From Oenanthe sinensis (taxonomy: Eukaryota; Streptophyta; Magnoliopsida; Apiales; Apiaceae), in contig CM053806.1 in assembly GCA_028671895.1 (NCBI GenBank), forward strand, positions 19,665,001 through 19,729,000: 64,000 nucleotides of DNA. Direction: 5' to 3'. A program made the translations under genes and the position numbers. The notes under the pieces were generated by a model. The model did not search any database. It was given only the letters and a program-made list of their open reading frames with translations, and was not told where the DNA came from. Below are positions 47,600 to 58,536 of the stretch, in pieces (position 1 is the first letter of the stretch; each line of letters begins with the position of its first letter).

Positions 47600-48625
47600 C
47601 AATTTTTTTTCTTTCAAATTTTTCCAAATATCATTAATAAATAATAATATTTATTTTGGAATAATTTGATTTCAAATTTGGAGGTGTCCCACTCGGATAA
47701 AATTTTATTCGAATAAAGTCCAACCCGGATATTATTATTATTATTAAATAATAATAATTTCTATTTTTACCCAATTAATTTTTGGATTAATATTTTCTTG
47801 ATTCAGAAGTGTCCTACTCGGATAAAATGAGGTGTCCCACTCGGATAAATTTTATTCGAATGAAGTCCAACCCGGATTTTATTATTATTATTATTATTTA
47901 TTTTTTTAAATTTTCCCAAATATCATTAATAAATAATAATATTTATTTTGGGATAATAGGATTTCGAATTTGGAAGTGTCCCACTCGGATAAAATTTTAT
48001 TCGAATAAAGTCCAACCCGGATATTATTATTATTATTATTATTAAATAATAATAATTTCTATTTTTACCCAATTAATTTTTGGATAAATATTTTCTTGAT
48101 TCAGAAGTGTCCTACTCGGATAAAATGAGGTGTCCCACTCGGATAAATTTTATTCAAATAAAGTCCAACCCGGATATTATTTATATTAATACCCAATTAA
48201 TTTTCAAGTACCTTTCTCTCTCCTCCGACCTCATTTGAGGTCGAATTAACAGCGGATTTTGTCTCCAGGTCGAAGCCATTTCGAGGTCGATTTTCGACCT
48301 CAATTTCAGCTCGAATTTTTTTTTTCTTCAAATTTTTCCAAATATCATTAATAAATAATAATATTTATTTTGGAATAATTTGATTTCGAATTTGGAAGTG
48401 TCCCACTCGGATAAAATTTTATTCGAATAAAGTCCAACCCGGATATTATTATTATTATTATTAAATAATAATAATTTCTATTTTTACCCAATTAATTTTT
48501 GGATAAATATTTTCTTGATTCAGAAGTGTCCTACTCGGATAAAATGAGGTGTCTCACTCAGATAAATTTTATTCAAATAAAGTCCAACCCGGATATTATT
48601 ATTATTATTAAATAATAATAATTTA
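47600..48625. repeat. Repeats containing GTCCAACCCGGAT
   Basis: Six copies of a block around 'gtgtcccactcggataaa' and GTCCAACCCGGAT, at about 47719, 47865, 48010, 48163, 48432 and 48582, alternating with AATAATAAT tracts; period about 145-150 bp, in pairs. Non-coding interior of the Gypsy element. Confidence 0.85.
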
Positions 48626-48639
48626 TATTCTTGTAGACC

Positions 48640-49620
48640 TGGATTGAGGGGTCTCATGTCTCATTTGACTGATTTGAGGGGCCTCGTGTCTCATTTGGCT
48701 GACTTGAGGGGTCTCAAACCTCACTTGTCATACTTGAAGGGTCTCAAACTTCGTCTGACTGAGTTGAGGGGTTTCAAACCTCGTTTGAGCTGTAGGTCAA
48801 ATAGACCTGGATTGAGGTCTAATAATCCTCAATTTCAAGCCCAGGTCGAATTTGACTAGCTTGAGGGTCTCATGCCTCATTTGAGCGACTTGAGGGGTCT
48901 CAAACCTCGCTTGACAGACTTGAAGGGTTTCAAACCTCGTCTGACTCACTTGAGGGGTTTCAAACCTCGTTTGAGCTGTAGGTCAAATAGACCTGGATTG
49001 AGGTCTAATAAACCTCAATTTCAAACCCAGGTCGAATTTGATTAGTTTGAGGGGCCTCAGGCCTCGTTAGACTTGAGTGGTCTCAAACCTCGTTTGACAG
49101 ACTTGAAGGGTTTCAAACCTCGTCTGACTGACTTGAGGGGTGTCAGACCTCGTTTGAGCTGTAGGTCAAATAGACCTGGATTGAGGTCTAATAATCCTCA
49201 ATTTCAAGCCCAGGTCGAATTTGACTAGCTTGAGGGTCTCATGCCTCATTTGAGCGACTTGAGGGGTCTCAAACCTCGCTTGACAGACTTGAAGGGTTTC
49301 AAACCTCGTCTGACTGACTTGAGGGGTTTCAAACCTCGTTTGAGCTGTATGTCAAATAGACCTGAATTGAGGTCTAATAAACCTCAATTTCAAGCCCAGG
49401 TCGAATTTGATTAGTTTGAGGGGCCTCAGGCCTCGTTAGACTTGAGTGGTCTCAAACCTCGTTTGACAGACTTGAAGGGTTTCAAACCTCGTCTGACTGA
49501 CTTGAGGGGTGTCAGACCTCGTCTGACTGACTTGAGGGGTGTCAGACCTCGTTTGAGATGTAGGTCAAATAGACCTGGATTGAGGTCTAATAAACCTCAA
49601 TTTCAAGCCCATGTCGAATT
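48640..49620. repeat. About 185-bp tandem repeat with nested 27-bp subrepeats
   Basis: The marker GTAGGTCAAATAGACCTG recurs at about 48791, 48977, 49160, 49346 (variant) and 49559, so periods are 186, 183, 186 and 213. Within each unit, 'gacttgaggggtctcaaacc' blocks repeat three to five times; the last unit has gained one extra block. Reading frames here are repeat artefacts. Confidence 0.85.
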
Positions 49621-50355
49621 TGGCTTCCAAGGGGCTGAATTGAGGTCGATGTGTCCTTCAAGGTTTGACCTCCCATAGACCTGGACCTAGGTCAATGAGC
49701 CCTACAGGGTTCGACACTGAGATTGTTTTCGACCTCGTTTGGAGTCGAATTAGGCCTCAAAATCCTTCGAGGTCGAAATGTCTTAGGGCCTCAAGGCTTT
49801 GTAATTTTCGACTTGGAATGAGGTCGATGAGCCCTACAGGGTTTGACCTCCCATCGACCTGGACCGAGGTCAATGAGCCCTACAGGGTTTGACCTCTCAT
49901 AGACCAGGAATGAGGTCCAATTGTGCTTCCAAGGGGCTGGTCTGTCAAGACCTCAATGTCGTGTGCCTAAGAGTATAGAAGTAGCTTTTCCGTTTACTAC
50001 TTGTGTTGGTCATGCATGGCTTTTATCTTTTATTCTCGTACCTTTAACCCCTTCAGTACTCGGCACTTTTATTACGTTCATGCATTCTCTTTTGCATTTT
50101 TACGTTATGTGCATTGGTACAAAGTTGTTTTCGTGTTTAATAATAACATAACAAGAGAGTTCAAGGATGCTAAATAAACTTTTATTAAAATATCTTGAAG
50201 TATATCTTCAAGTCAAAGAGGGTTTCACCCTTACATAATAACAAGTTATTTTCCACTTGGGGTAACAACTTCTTGGTTCCTAGTGGTTCCATAGAACCTT
50301 ATTTCTACTTAATAATCCTTCTAAATATAACTCTTGAAGGAGTTGTCTACTACTT

Positions 50356-51426
50356 TCACGTATCCGCACCTTCGATCGGGAGTACTTGCCCCCCGACTCC
50401 GTCGGACCTTAACGAGGCTACATAACATCTCCTTGCCATCTTCTGGTCTCCTTTCTCCTCACCAACTCCATTCCTAGTTGGAAATTTAAGTTTGAGGTGG
50501 TAAGTTGAGGCAACAGCCTTGAACGCATGCGTCCCTGTTCGTCCGAGGATCCCATTATAAGAGGACACAGCCTTGATCACGAGGAAGTTCAACACTTGAG
50601 TGGAATCATGGGGCTCCTTCCCTATAGTCACAGGCAATCGAATTGTTCCCTCTACCTTAGACTCGACTCCATTGAACCCGTATACAGGAATGTCAGAGGG
50701 ATTCAGTTGAGGGTCGGTGTACCCCATTTTGAGATATGCATCATGAAATAGGATGTCTACTGAAGCTCCACTATCCACCAGGATTCGTTTCACCGAAGAG
50801 TTGCCTATCACAGGTATTATGACCAACGGGTCGTCATGGGGGAATTTCACCCCTTTCAAATCAGAATCATCAAAAGAAATTGATATCTTACTCCTTGCAC
50901 TCTTTGGTGCTTCTCCCACAAGTTGTAGAACATGCCGGACATAAGCCTTTCTCGAGTTATTTGAAGTCCCGGCCGCTATTGGACCTCCAGAGATCACGTT
51001 TATTACTGGGCCTCGAGGCTGTATCTTCTTATCATGGTCATCATAATCCCTTCGTTGTTCATTATAGTGTCGATTATCATTGTTGTTTCTATCATCTTCT
51101 TTGATAAACTTTCTGAGTTTTCCCCTTCTGATCAAGAATTCAATCTCATCTTTCAACTTTCTACAATTATCTGTGTCATGTCCAACATCCTTGTGAAACT
51201 TGTAATACAAATTCGGATTCCTCTTCTTAGGATCAGTCCTTAGTGGCTTCGGCCATTGAAGTTCTCTATCTTTCTCAATGTCCAACAGGAACTCACTTCT
51301 TGGTGAGTTTAGCCTTGCATACTCGGTGAATCTAGGCCCTTGGCCAACCTTTCTCGAGGTATAGTCAGAGTCTTTGTTGGTTCTAGGAGACTTATCCTCA
51401 ACATCATACTCATCCTCGACATCATA
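50356..51426 (-). pseudogene. Gypsy nucleocapsid-protease region, right copy
   Basis: Same as 42192-43262 with K for Q in NCRxLKDE and K for E in SARSxIS. Protease motif VDSGAS intact. Here the element continues beyond the stop into the repeat-rich 3' region. Confidence 0.88.
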
Positions 51427-52770
51427 CTAATCTTGCTTACGCTTTTTGCTACCCCACTCGTTTCTGAACGAGTTGGTAGTTTTCTTCAAGCTTTCCTCAG
51501 CCTTGATATATTTTCCAGCTCTCTCTTGGAGCTCATTCATACTTTCTGGAGCCCTCTTGGCTAAAGACCTCCTGAAGTTCTCATCTGAGGTTCCTTGTTG
51601 TAGGGCTATCAGAGCTACATTCTGGTCTAGATCAGGGACCTTCAAGGCCTCCTTCGTGAATCTGTTCATATAGTCCCTCAGGGATTCATTCTTTCCCTGA
51701 TACATATTCATTAGCGAAGCTGAGCTCTTCTCATGAGCCTTGTTGCTGATAAACTGACCAACAAAGGCCCTGCTTAAATCTTTGAATGACCCAACAGAGT
51801 TAGGGGGTAGACAACTAAACCACCTTTGAGCCATACCACTCAGGGTTTGAGGGAACGCCCTACACTTGATGGCGTCATTGACGGGCTGCAGCAGCAGTGC
51901 ATTAGTGAACGTGAGAACATGATTTGAGGGATCCCCCGTTCCATCATAGGCCTTGATTGTAGGCATCTTAAACTTCCTTGATATCTTCTTATTCATAATA
52001 TTCTCTGTGAAAGGAGGTGTGGGATCATCAGGATCTCCAAGTGACAATAAGTCTTGGGGGTCAGCCCTAACATGACTTGTCTTTGTTTGCCTCCTTGCCG
52101 GGGGCTCATCTAGATCTATCACAGATGCATTCCTTGCTGATCCTCCAGCCCCCTTAGCTCTCGGGCGTTGCTGCCTTGCTAGCTCCCTTTCCAGGTCTTT
52201 CCTTAGTCGTTGAGCTTCAGCCTCATGAGCTCGTATCCTCTCTTGTAGGTTTGTGGAGTTAGTGTTTTGAGGCCCTCGGGGCTGGGTACTTCTCCCTCCA
52301 AGGGGCTCCTTACTAGGTCGTCTCCTCCTAGGATTAACGTCCTCATCAGTTGTTCCATCATCAGTAGAGTAGGGTCCAGAAAAACCTTGATTCCCCTGAC
52401 GTGAGCCATGTGGGGGCAGCAGCCCTTGCTCATAAGAGGGCTCATAGTTAAGTGGAAGCCCATATCGAGGGTTTCTAGGCAACACTGTAGTGGAGACCTG
52501 CAATAGGAGAGGAGCAACAAAAGTAGTATTGAGGGGTGGAATTACCTGGAGTGGAGGGACAGAGGCATGGATTGACATGTCAGGATCGGAAGGTTGAACG
52601 ACTATGCTTAAGGGTCCCGTACGATGGGTACTTATTTCAGGGCCCTCAACGGAGGTGGTTGGGACAACAACTCCTTGTTCCTGAGTTACGATAAGAGGAA
52701 CGTTGGTGTCAACAGTGGTGTCAGGGATCTCTCCTTCGAGGGTGCTCGCGGTACTTCGTGTTCTTGCCAT
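51427..52770 (-). pseudogene. gag: Gypsy gag, right copy
   Basis: Same as the gag at 43263-44606, shifted by 8164. Differences noticed: V for A in EQGxVVPTT, T for K in RRQTKxSHV, and LIALQQ for MITLQQ. The same in-frame TAG closes it at 51427. Confidence 0.88.
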
Positions 52771-52781
52771 GGTTATTATTC

Positions 52782-52803
52782 GTTTCCCACAGACGGCGCC
52801 AAA
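52782..52803 (-). other. Gypsy primer binding site, right unit
   Basis: Identical to the site at 44618-44639. Confidence 0.82.
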
Positions 52804-53464
52804 TGTTACGGATCAAAAACGAGGTGTTTTTAATACGTAATTAATGCTAGGGTTTGGGGGAGCTTCGAGCTTTAATGGCTGCACTAACGTTTCGTGACTA
52901 ACTCGGGTCCTCGTTAACTGCCTACGTATCTCTGTTGTGTTTAGAGAATCAAGCCAAAAACGTAGTTCTAATGTTGAGGGGTTAGGCCCTTTATATAGGC
53001 GTACGAGGGCCTTAAAATCAGATTAGAGTTAGGAGACTTGGGGGTCAAGTCTCCTAGTGATGTAAGGTTGTTGTAACCTCCAAGGAATGAGAGTCCTTAT
53101 TGGAGTCTAGCATGTGAGGTTTATCTTCAAGATTGGGCTTCTAGAGCCTTCCACAGATGAGGGGTCTCGTAGGACTCTTCCCACGTTTGGGTTTCTAGAT
53201 TCTTCTAGGATGAAGGCCTTCAATCAGCCTTTTTGGGCCTTTACTGAGCCTTTATTAATTAATTACGAAATTAATTAACAAATGCTTAACGGGCCTATGG
53301 CTTCAACAGAGCTTGTGGGCTGGACTTACAAATCCAGTTGATGCTTGGATTTATTTCCCTAGTCCGTTTTAAGGGCCCAAGCCTTTGAACCATATTAGGT
53401 TTAATTAATAAAATAATAAATGCTATATTTATTATTTCTTCAGGGCTATTTTTTACCCATATCA
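52804..53464 (-). repeat. Gypsy LTR, right copy (5' LTR)
   Basis: 661 bp, offset 8164 from the middle copy; two differences noticed (near 53014 and 53370). TATA-like sequence at 52989-53000. Confidence 0.92.
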
Positions 53465-54060
53465 AGTTGTATATATGGTTTATCATAATTAATGTAATAT
53501 TAAATTAAAATTATAGGATAAACTTTAATGATATATTAAATAAAAATTATATGATAAGTATGATTCGTAAAATAAAAAATATAGAATATAATTTAAATAT
53601 AATATATAATATTATCTTTTGGTGATGAGTTGTATAAAAGGAGGACTACTTATGTTAGAGTTGCATGTATGATTATATTATTTTTAAAATTAGATTTTAT
53701 TAAAATTCAACGGTTAAGATTGTTTCTATGGTTCACTTAAAATTGGACGGTCGAGATCTTTTATATGGTTCACCCAGTACCAAACCAACCGACGACCAAA
53801 ACTTTTAATTTTTCGACTTTAATAATATAGTATAGATTTCGATTAACATTCTATAGGACCCATTAAGAGTTCACTTTTCTACCAAGACTTTTACTAATTC
53901 TAATAAGTACTCAACTAAAAGTCTAATCTTTTTGGGGCGGGGGGGGGGGGAGGGGAATCTAATCAGTAATTTCTAAAATTTAATTTAACATCCCAACAAT
54001 TATCAAAATATATTTAAATCCACAAAATTAACAATTCTTCAAAAATCCATAAAACGTTAC
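53465..54060. other. AT-rich flank of Gypsy composite
   Basis: No gene. A poly-G run lies at about 53936-53950. The left boundary of the next element's LTR is not resolved. Confidence 0.5.
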
Positions 54061-55896
54061 AACTTCTTCAATCCAACAATAAAAATATAACTAAATCATC
54101 CAAATTCGGATTTAAATCCACAAGTATCAATTCCGAATAAAATTCTAGGAGTCTAATAAAATGCAAAAATAAAAATAAACGAGCTCCTCTAAGTTCGCAG
54201 TTCTCGTTCTCCCTATAAAGTAGCCCACCTAAGTATTCTTGCCTGCCGGGAGAAATAAAAACAAAACAAAAACCGGCAGTGAGCAAAAAGTTCATATACA
54301 AATATAACACAAGTCAGGTGAACAAGAAATAGATTCAACGAAAAATGAATATAACATGATAACTGGACAAGATATTTTAGACCATATGAAAAGAGCAGAA
54401 ATGCTAGATAGTTAATTTCACAACCAACACACACATTTTCTAGTTAAAATAATCTTACTCTTATACTTATTAACCATCATCACAATACTTTAACGAAAAG
54501 CATAACTTACTAACTCACATGGGAGATAATCTTACTTACAGGATGTCCTACATTTTCGGTGATCCAGAAATATGTAGTCATCAAACTTACAAGGGCTTGC
54601 ATAGCACAAAGCTATTGCTACCCAAAATCTTACAGGGGTTTGCAAGGCACTAAGCATAATGCTACCCAAATGGCCAAACATACACAAATTAGTCGCGACT
54701 ATACGTGTCCCATACCCCCGGCGACACGCCTATACTATTTAATTACACCGTATAGGTGGTGCCAAGCATGAGATTCACTCCACTCACGACGGAGGTCTTA
54801 CAATATCTCCCAAATCCAAACAAAAACATATATAATTTCAAAATAGCTTACTCGAACACAAAACTCAATCATCATATAAAGTACACAACTTAAATCAATT
54901 TTATACTTGACCTGCCCAGAAAAGTAGCAATTTACTCTACTTTCATGACTTTATCTGAAAAAGTACAAAACACGAGAATCGTAGATAATTTCGAGACCTT
55001 TCCAGAATGCTAAGGCTCGTTCAAAACACACAAGTAGCGAATTCAAAAAGTATATATTTACGGGCTGCCAGCACAGAATCAGACCCTGATTTCACAAGTA
55101 TTTTGATATTTAGGGTATTGAAATCACAGAGTTTTCCAACGGAATATAAACAACAAACGCAGATATCGAAAAGAGCTTTTCAGAAAGATATTATTCATAA
55201 TTTTTGGAACAAAACTCAATTTACTACGAATTTTCAAAATTGAGTATTCTGTTTCAAAAATACACTGCCAGATTACATAAATTGCAGAATACTCACAGTT
55301 GGAAGCCGAATTTCAGAAAAGTTAAAGAACGAAAGTTGTAGGAAATTCAAAATCCTTTCTGAAAAGTCTGAAACCACTAAATTTGAACATATAACGAATG
55401 TTCTATCAATTTTATAAGAATTCAGCATAGTTAAAAGTTCACATACGAATATCTTGAAATCAAATGAGATAGAGGGTATAACGAAAGTATCCGTACCTTG
55501 AAATTCAGAAAATAAGAATGATGCTCAAGAACTCTAGATATCCCAATCACAATAAACCTTAATTCATATATATAACAATAGCAAAACTATAAGTCCCATA
55601 TCCTAAACAAAATATGATTGCTTATATCAAAGAGAGTTTTGATCTATTACCTTAGAACACTAAAATCCTTGTTCAAATTAGATTTTGCTAAGCTTCTCCT
55701 TCTTCCTCCCCTCTTCCTCCTTCTCCTTCCTCTCTAACAAAAGTAACGTAAAAGTCAAATCCCTAGTTGTTTTCTTTTTATTCTCAACCTTTTTTTTACT
55801 AATAATAACTAGTATTCTAATTAAATACAATATATATAATATATTATTTAATAACTAAATATTAAATAATAATTATATATATATCGAGATTTTACA
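54061..55896 (-). repeat. Probable 3' LTR of chromovirus E (left end unresolved)
   Basis: On the minus strand an LTR-like start TGTAAAATCTCG at 55896 follows the purine tract AGAGGGGAAGAA. The sequence to its left is non-coding and contains a duplicated 'ttacaagggcttgcatagca' / 'ttacaggggtttgcaaggca' block with GCTACCCAAA at 54585-54670, a feature style of Tekay/Del-type LTRs. No second copy is in the window, so the length is a guess. Confidence 0.5.
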
Positions 55897-55949
55897 TTCT
55901 TCCCCTCTAAATGAAATTTCGTCCCCGAAATTTATCTTACGTACCTTTG

Positions 55950-56580
55950 CTAAAAAAGATATGGGTAACGTGCCCGAACAATTTCCTCCGTCACCCAAGT
56001 AGCCTCTCGTTCTGAATGACCTTTCCATAATATCCTCACAAACGGAATCGTGCGGCGACGCATTACCCTTTCTTGACGTTCCAAGATTCTTTCAGGTTCC
56101 TCCTCATAAGTTAAATCTGGTCGAACTTTATCCAAGGGACAACTTACTACATGCGAAGGATGATAATTATATCCCCTCAACAAAGATACATGAAACACAT
56201 TATGAATCCTTGACAATTGAGGAGGTAAAGCCAATCTATATGCTACCTCTCCTACTTTTTCTAGAATCTCAAATGGGCCAATAAATCTGGGATTCAACTT
56301 TCCCCTGAGACCAAAACGATGCACTCCCTTCCACGGAGAAACTTTCAAAAATACTTTCTCACGAGGTTGAAAATGCAAACTCCTACGATGAACATCTACA
56401 TATTTCTTTTGTCGATCTTGAGCTTGCCTTAATTTTTTTTCTTATCACCATTACTTTCTCATTAGTCTCTTCAACTATTTCAGGCCCCTCTAACTTCCTC
56501 TCACCAACCTCATCCCAATATATAGGTGTTCTACACCTCCTCCCATATAACGCTTCATATGGTGCCATACTAATACTAGT
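55950..56580 (-). pseudogene. Chromovirus E integrase C-terminus and chromodomain
   Basis: Resumes after the nonsense codon with MAPYEALYGRRCRTPIYWDE and GPEIVEETNEKV, shifts frame at the T8 run (56433-56440), and continues FQPREKVFLKVSPWKGVHRF, RFIGPFEILEKVGEVAYRLA, RIHNVFHVSLL and the chromodomain VRILWKGHSEREATWVTEE, ending at 55950. Confidence 0.9.
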
Positions 56581-56994
56581 TTACCAACTATTGTTGTAAG
56601 CAAACTCCACAAGTGGTAAATGTTCATCCCACTTGCCAACCCAATTTAGTGCACAAGCCCTCAACATATCTTCTAAGGTTTGAATGGTCCTCTCGGATTG
56701 ACCATCTGTTTGTGGATGAAATGTCGTGCTGAAGCTCAGTTTAGTACCCCATGCCTTTTCAAATCCTTCCCAAAATCGAGATGTAAACCGTGGATCTCTA
56801 TCTGAAACAATACTGACTGGAACCCCATGTAATCTTATGATCTCATCTCTATAAATTTCAGCCAATTTCTCTCCCGAATCAGTCGTTCGAATAGCAAGAA
56901 AATGGGCAGATTTTGTAAGTCGATCTACAATCACCCAAATAGCATCATGCTTCTTCAATGTCCTAGGTAAATCCATCAAGAAATCCATACATAT
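56581..56994 (-). pseudogene. Chromovirus E integrase core fragment
   Basis: The minus strand starts at ICMDFLMDLP (first catalytic Asp), then IWVIVDRLTKSAHFL, VSDRDPRFTSRFWE (second Asp), HPQTDGQSERTIQTLEDMLR (catalytic Glu) and AYNNSW. The TAA at 56581-56583 stands where the family has a Gln codon. The N-terminal HHCC finger is beyond the Copia C insertion. Confidence 0.9.
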
Positions 56995-58520
56995 TGTTAG
57001 TGTAGGTAGATGCAATACAATAGACCTTTATGTCATTTGATTATTCAATAAATGTATTTATTATGACTTTAATTACTGCGATATATTTGTTAGCATAATA
57101 AATGTCCTTAGAATCATGATACACATTGTATAGTTTAGTACATGACTTGAACTTGAGATTATATAATAGATCATATTCTTAAATGTCCCTAGTCGAGTAT
57201 TATTATTATAGGACAATAATAATACATAAATAGACTAGTATGTTGTTTGACTGATAACCACATCTCATTGGTTATAAGTATGGGGATACTAAAGTCAATA
57301 CATAGGTACATGTAGGAGTACATGATACTGGACAGACCCACAGTGAGATTCTTCATGTTTAATAAAGTCATAAGAAAGACTCACAGTGATAATGGTGTAA
57401 TGATCCTCTGACTTGAGATCATTATATTTCTATACGAGGATTAATATACTTTGACTACATTAAAAGTTACCTTTGACTGGGTAATGATAAAAGTGGACAT
57501 CGGGTATATCATGAGTCGTATGAGAAATATGAATGATAGATAAAGGATTTAACCCTCCTATAATTAGGAGAGATATTATTGGCCTCTTGATTGAGTGAGA
57601 CTATAAAATGCATGGCCGTGCTCAAATAATGATTTGTTTTCATAGTCTACTCATGGATCAAGTAAACCCGGATTAAATGTTGTAGAGGATGACTAAATAC
57701 ATGCCTCGAATTTAATCTATAATATATATGGTTAAATAGATTATATTACACGGAAACATTAATCATGAAAGGTTTTATCGAATCACAATTTAATTATTAT
57801 TTAATTGGGTAGCAATGATGTATTACTAGATACCGCTCATTGTTTACAATTTTATTGGAGAATAAAATTATTGCTAATTAAATAATAGTCTATAGGGTCA
57901 CACACATAGAGCACTTAAAGGAATAGTTAATTTAAATTATAGATTTAAATTAATTGATGATTATTTGAATTTTATTATATTAATTAAGTGAGACTTAATT
58001 AATTGAAATAATATAAATTCGAATATGAATTTCTGCCCATAATAATTAAGTATGACTTAGTTATTAATTAAATAATAGAAAATCGTTTTATTATTTAATC
58101 CTATACCTACATGGGTTAGGTTTTGCTGATTGGGTCTCTTAACCAGCATTATAAATAGATAATGATAGGGTTAAGGGGGATTACGTTTTAAGAAACAAAA
58201 CCCTAAAGGCAGCATCAGCAAGGAGGCAGAAAGAACAAAATTCGAAATCATCAAAAGGAGGCTAGTACATCCGTTCCATAATCAAGATCGTGAGACGTTC
58301 TTGAAGGTGCTCGTGTGGATACCATAGAGGTGTTTTCGAGAGGAAGACACAAATCGTGAAAGCTAGGATCTCCGTTGAGTTCGTGAAAGTCAAGACCAGA
58401 AAAGGTAGAATTCTGTTTCACAATAATCTGTCAATCTTATACATTATCCTGCGTTAGGATTCCGAAAATTTTTATTATATTTACGTTAATCCGCTGCATT
58501 TTATGCCTCGGAACCCAACA
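56995..58520 (+). repeat. 5' LTR of Copia C
   Basis: Starts TGTTAGTGTAGG at the exact point where E's integrase breaks and ends GGAACCCAACA before the primer site. A TATAAATAG lies at 58151-58159. The partner LTR is not in the window. Confidence 0.75.
58151..58159 (+). promoter_or_regulatory. TATA box in Copia C LTR
   Basis: TATAAATAG about 370 nt before the LTR end. Confidence 0.5.
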
Positions 58521-58536
58521 ATGACATCAGAGCTAC
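58521..58536 (+). other. Copia C primer binding site (degenerate)
   Basis: ATGACATCAGAGCTAC follows the LTR; compare TGGTATCAGAGC in Copia B. Seven bases, ATCAGAGC, match. Confidence 0.6.

Larger units (their letters stand above)
41821..53464 (-). mobile_element. Non-autonomous Gypsy (Tat/Ogre-like) element, tandem LTR-interior-LTR-interior
   Basis: Read on the minus strand: 5' LTR 53464-52804, PBS, gag, protease, tandem-repeat region 50355-45318, PPT, then LTR 45300-44640. That middle LTR is followed directly by a second PBS, gag and protease, ending abruptly at 41821. The two gag-pro units are offset by exactly 8164 bp and differ by only a few bases (five amino-acid differences noticed in gag-pro, about two bases in the LTRs). 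There is no reverse transcriptase, RNase H or integrase, so the element depends on others. A recombination between LTRs of two copies, followed by truncation, is the simplest origin. Confidence 0.88.
55897..56994 (-). mobile_element. Chromodomain Gypsy (chromovirus) E, 3' part of pol
   Basis: The 3' end of a minus-strand Ty3/Gypsy pol, cut at 56994 by Copia C. It holds the integrase core (56994-56581), the integrase C-terminal domain and a chromodomain (to stop at 55950). The lineage looks like Tekay/Del-type chromoviruses, which use the chromodomain for targeting to heterochromatin. It is broken by a nonsense codon at 56581 and a frameshift in the T8 run at 56433-56440. Confidence 0.88.

Noticed and set aside
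48644..49892. Plus-strand frames rich in LRGLKPRLTDLRG-like repeats
   Set aside because: Products of the 185-bp and 27-bp repeats inside the Gypsy 3' region on the non-coding strand.
41816..53472. Possible 5-bp target duplication TGTAT around the Gypsy composite
   Set aside because: It would need three extra bases after the right LTR, and the left end is a truncated interior rather than an LTR.
54068..54434. Hydrophobic minus-strand frames near 54.2 kb
   Set aside because: AT-rich non-coding DNA in the presumed chromovirus LTR; no start context or similarity.
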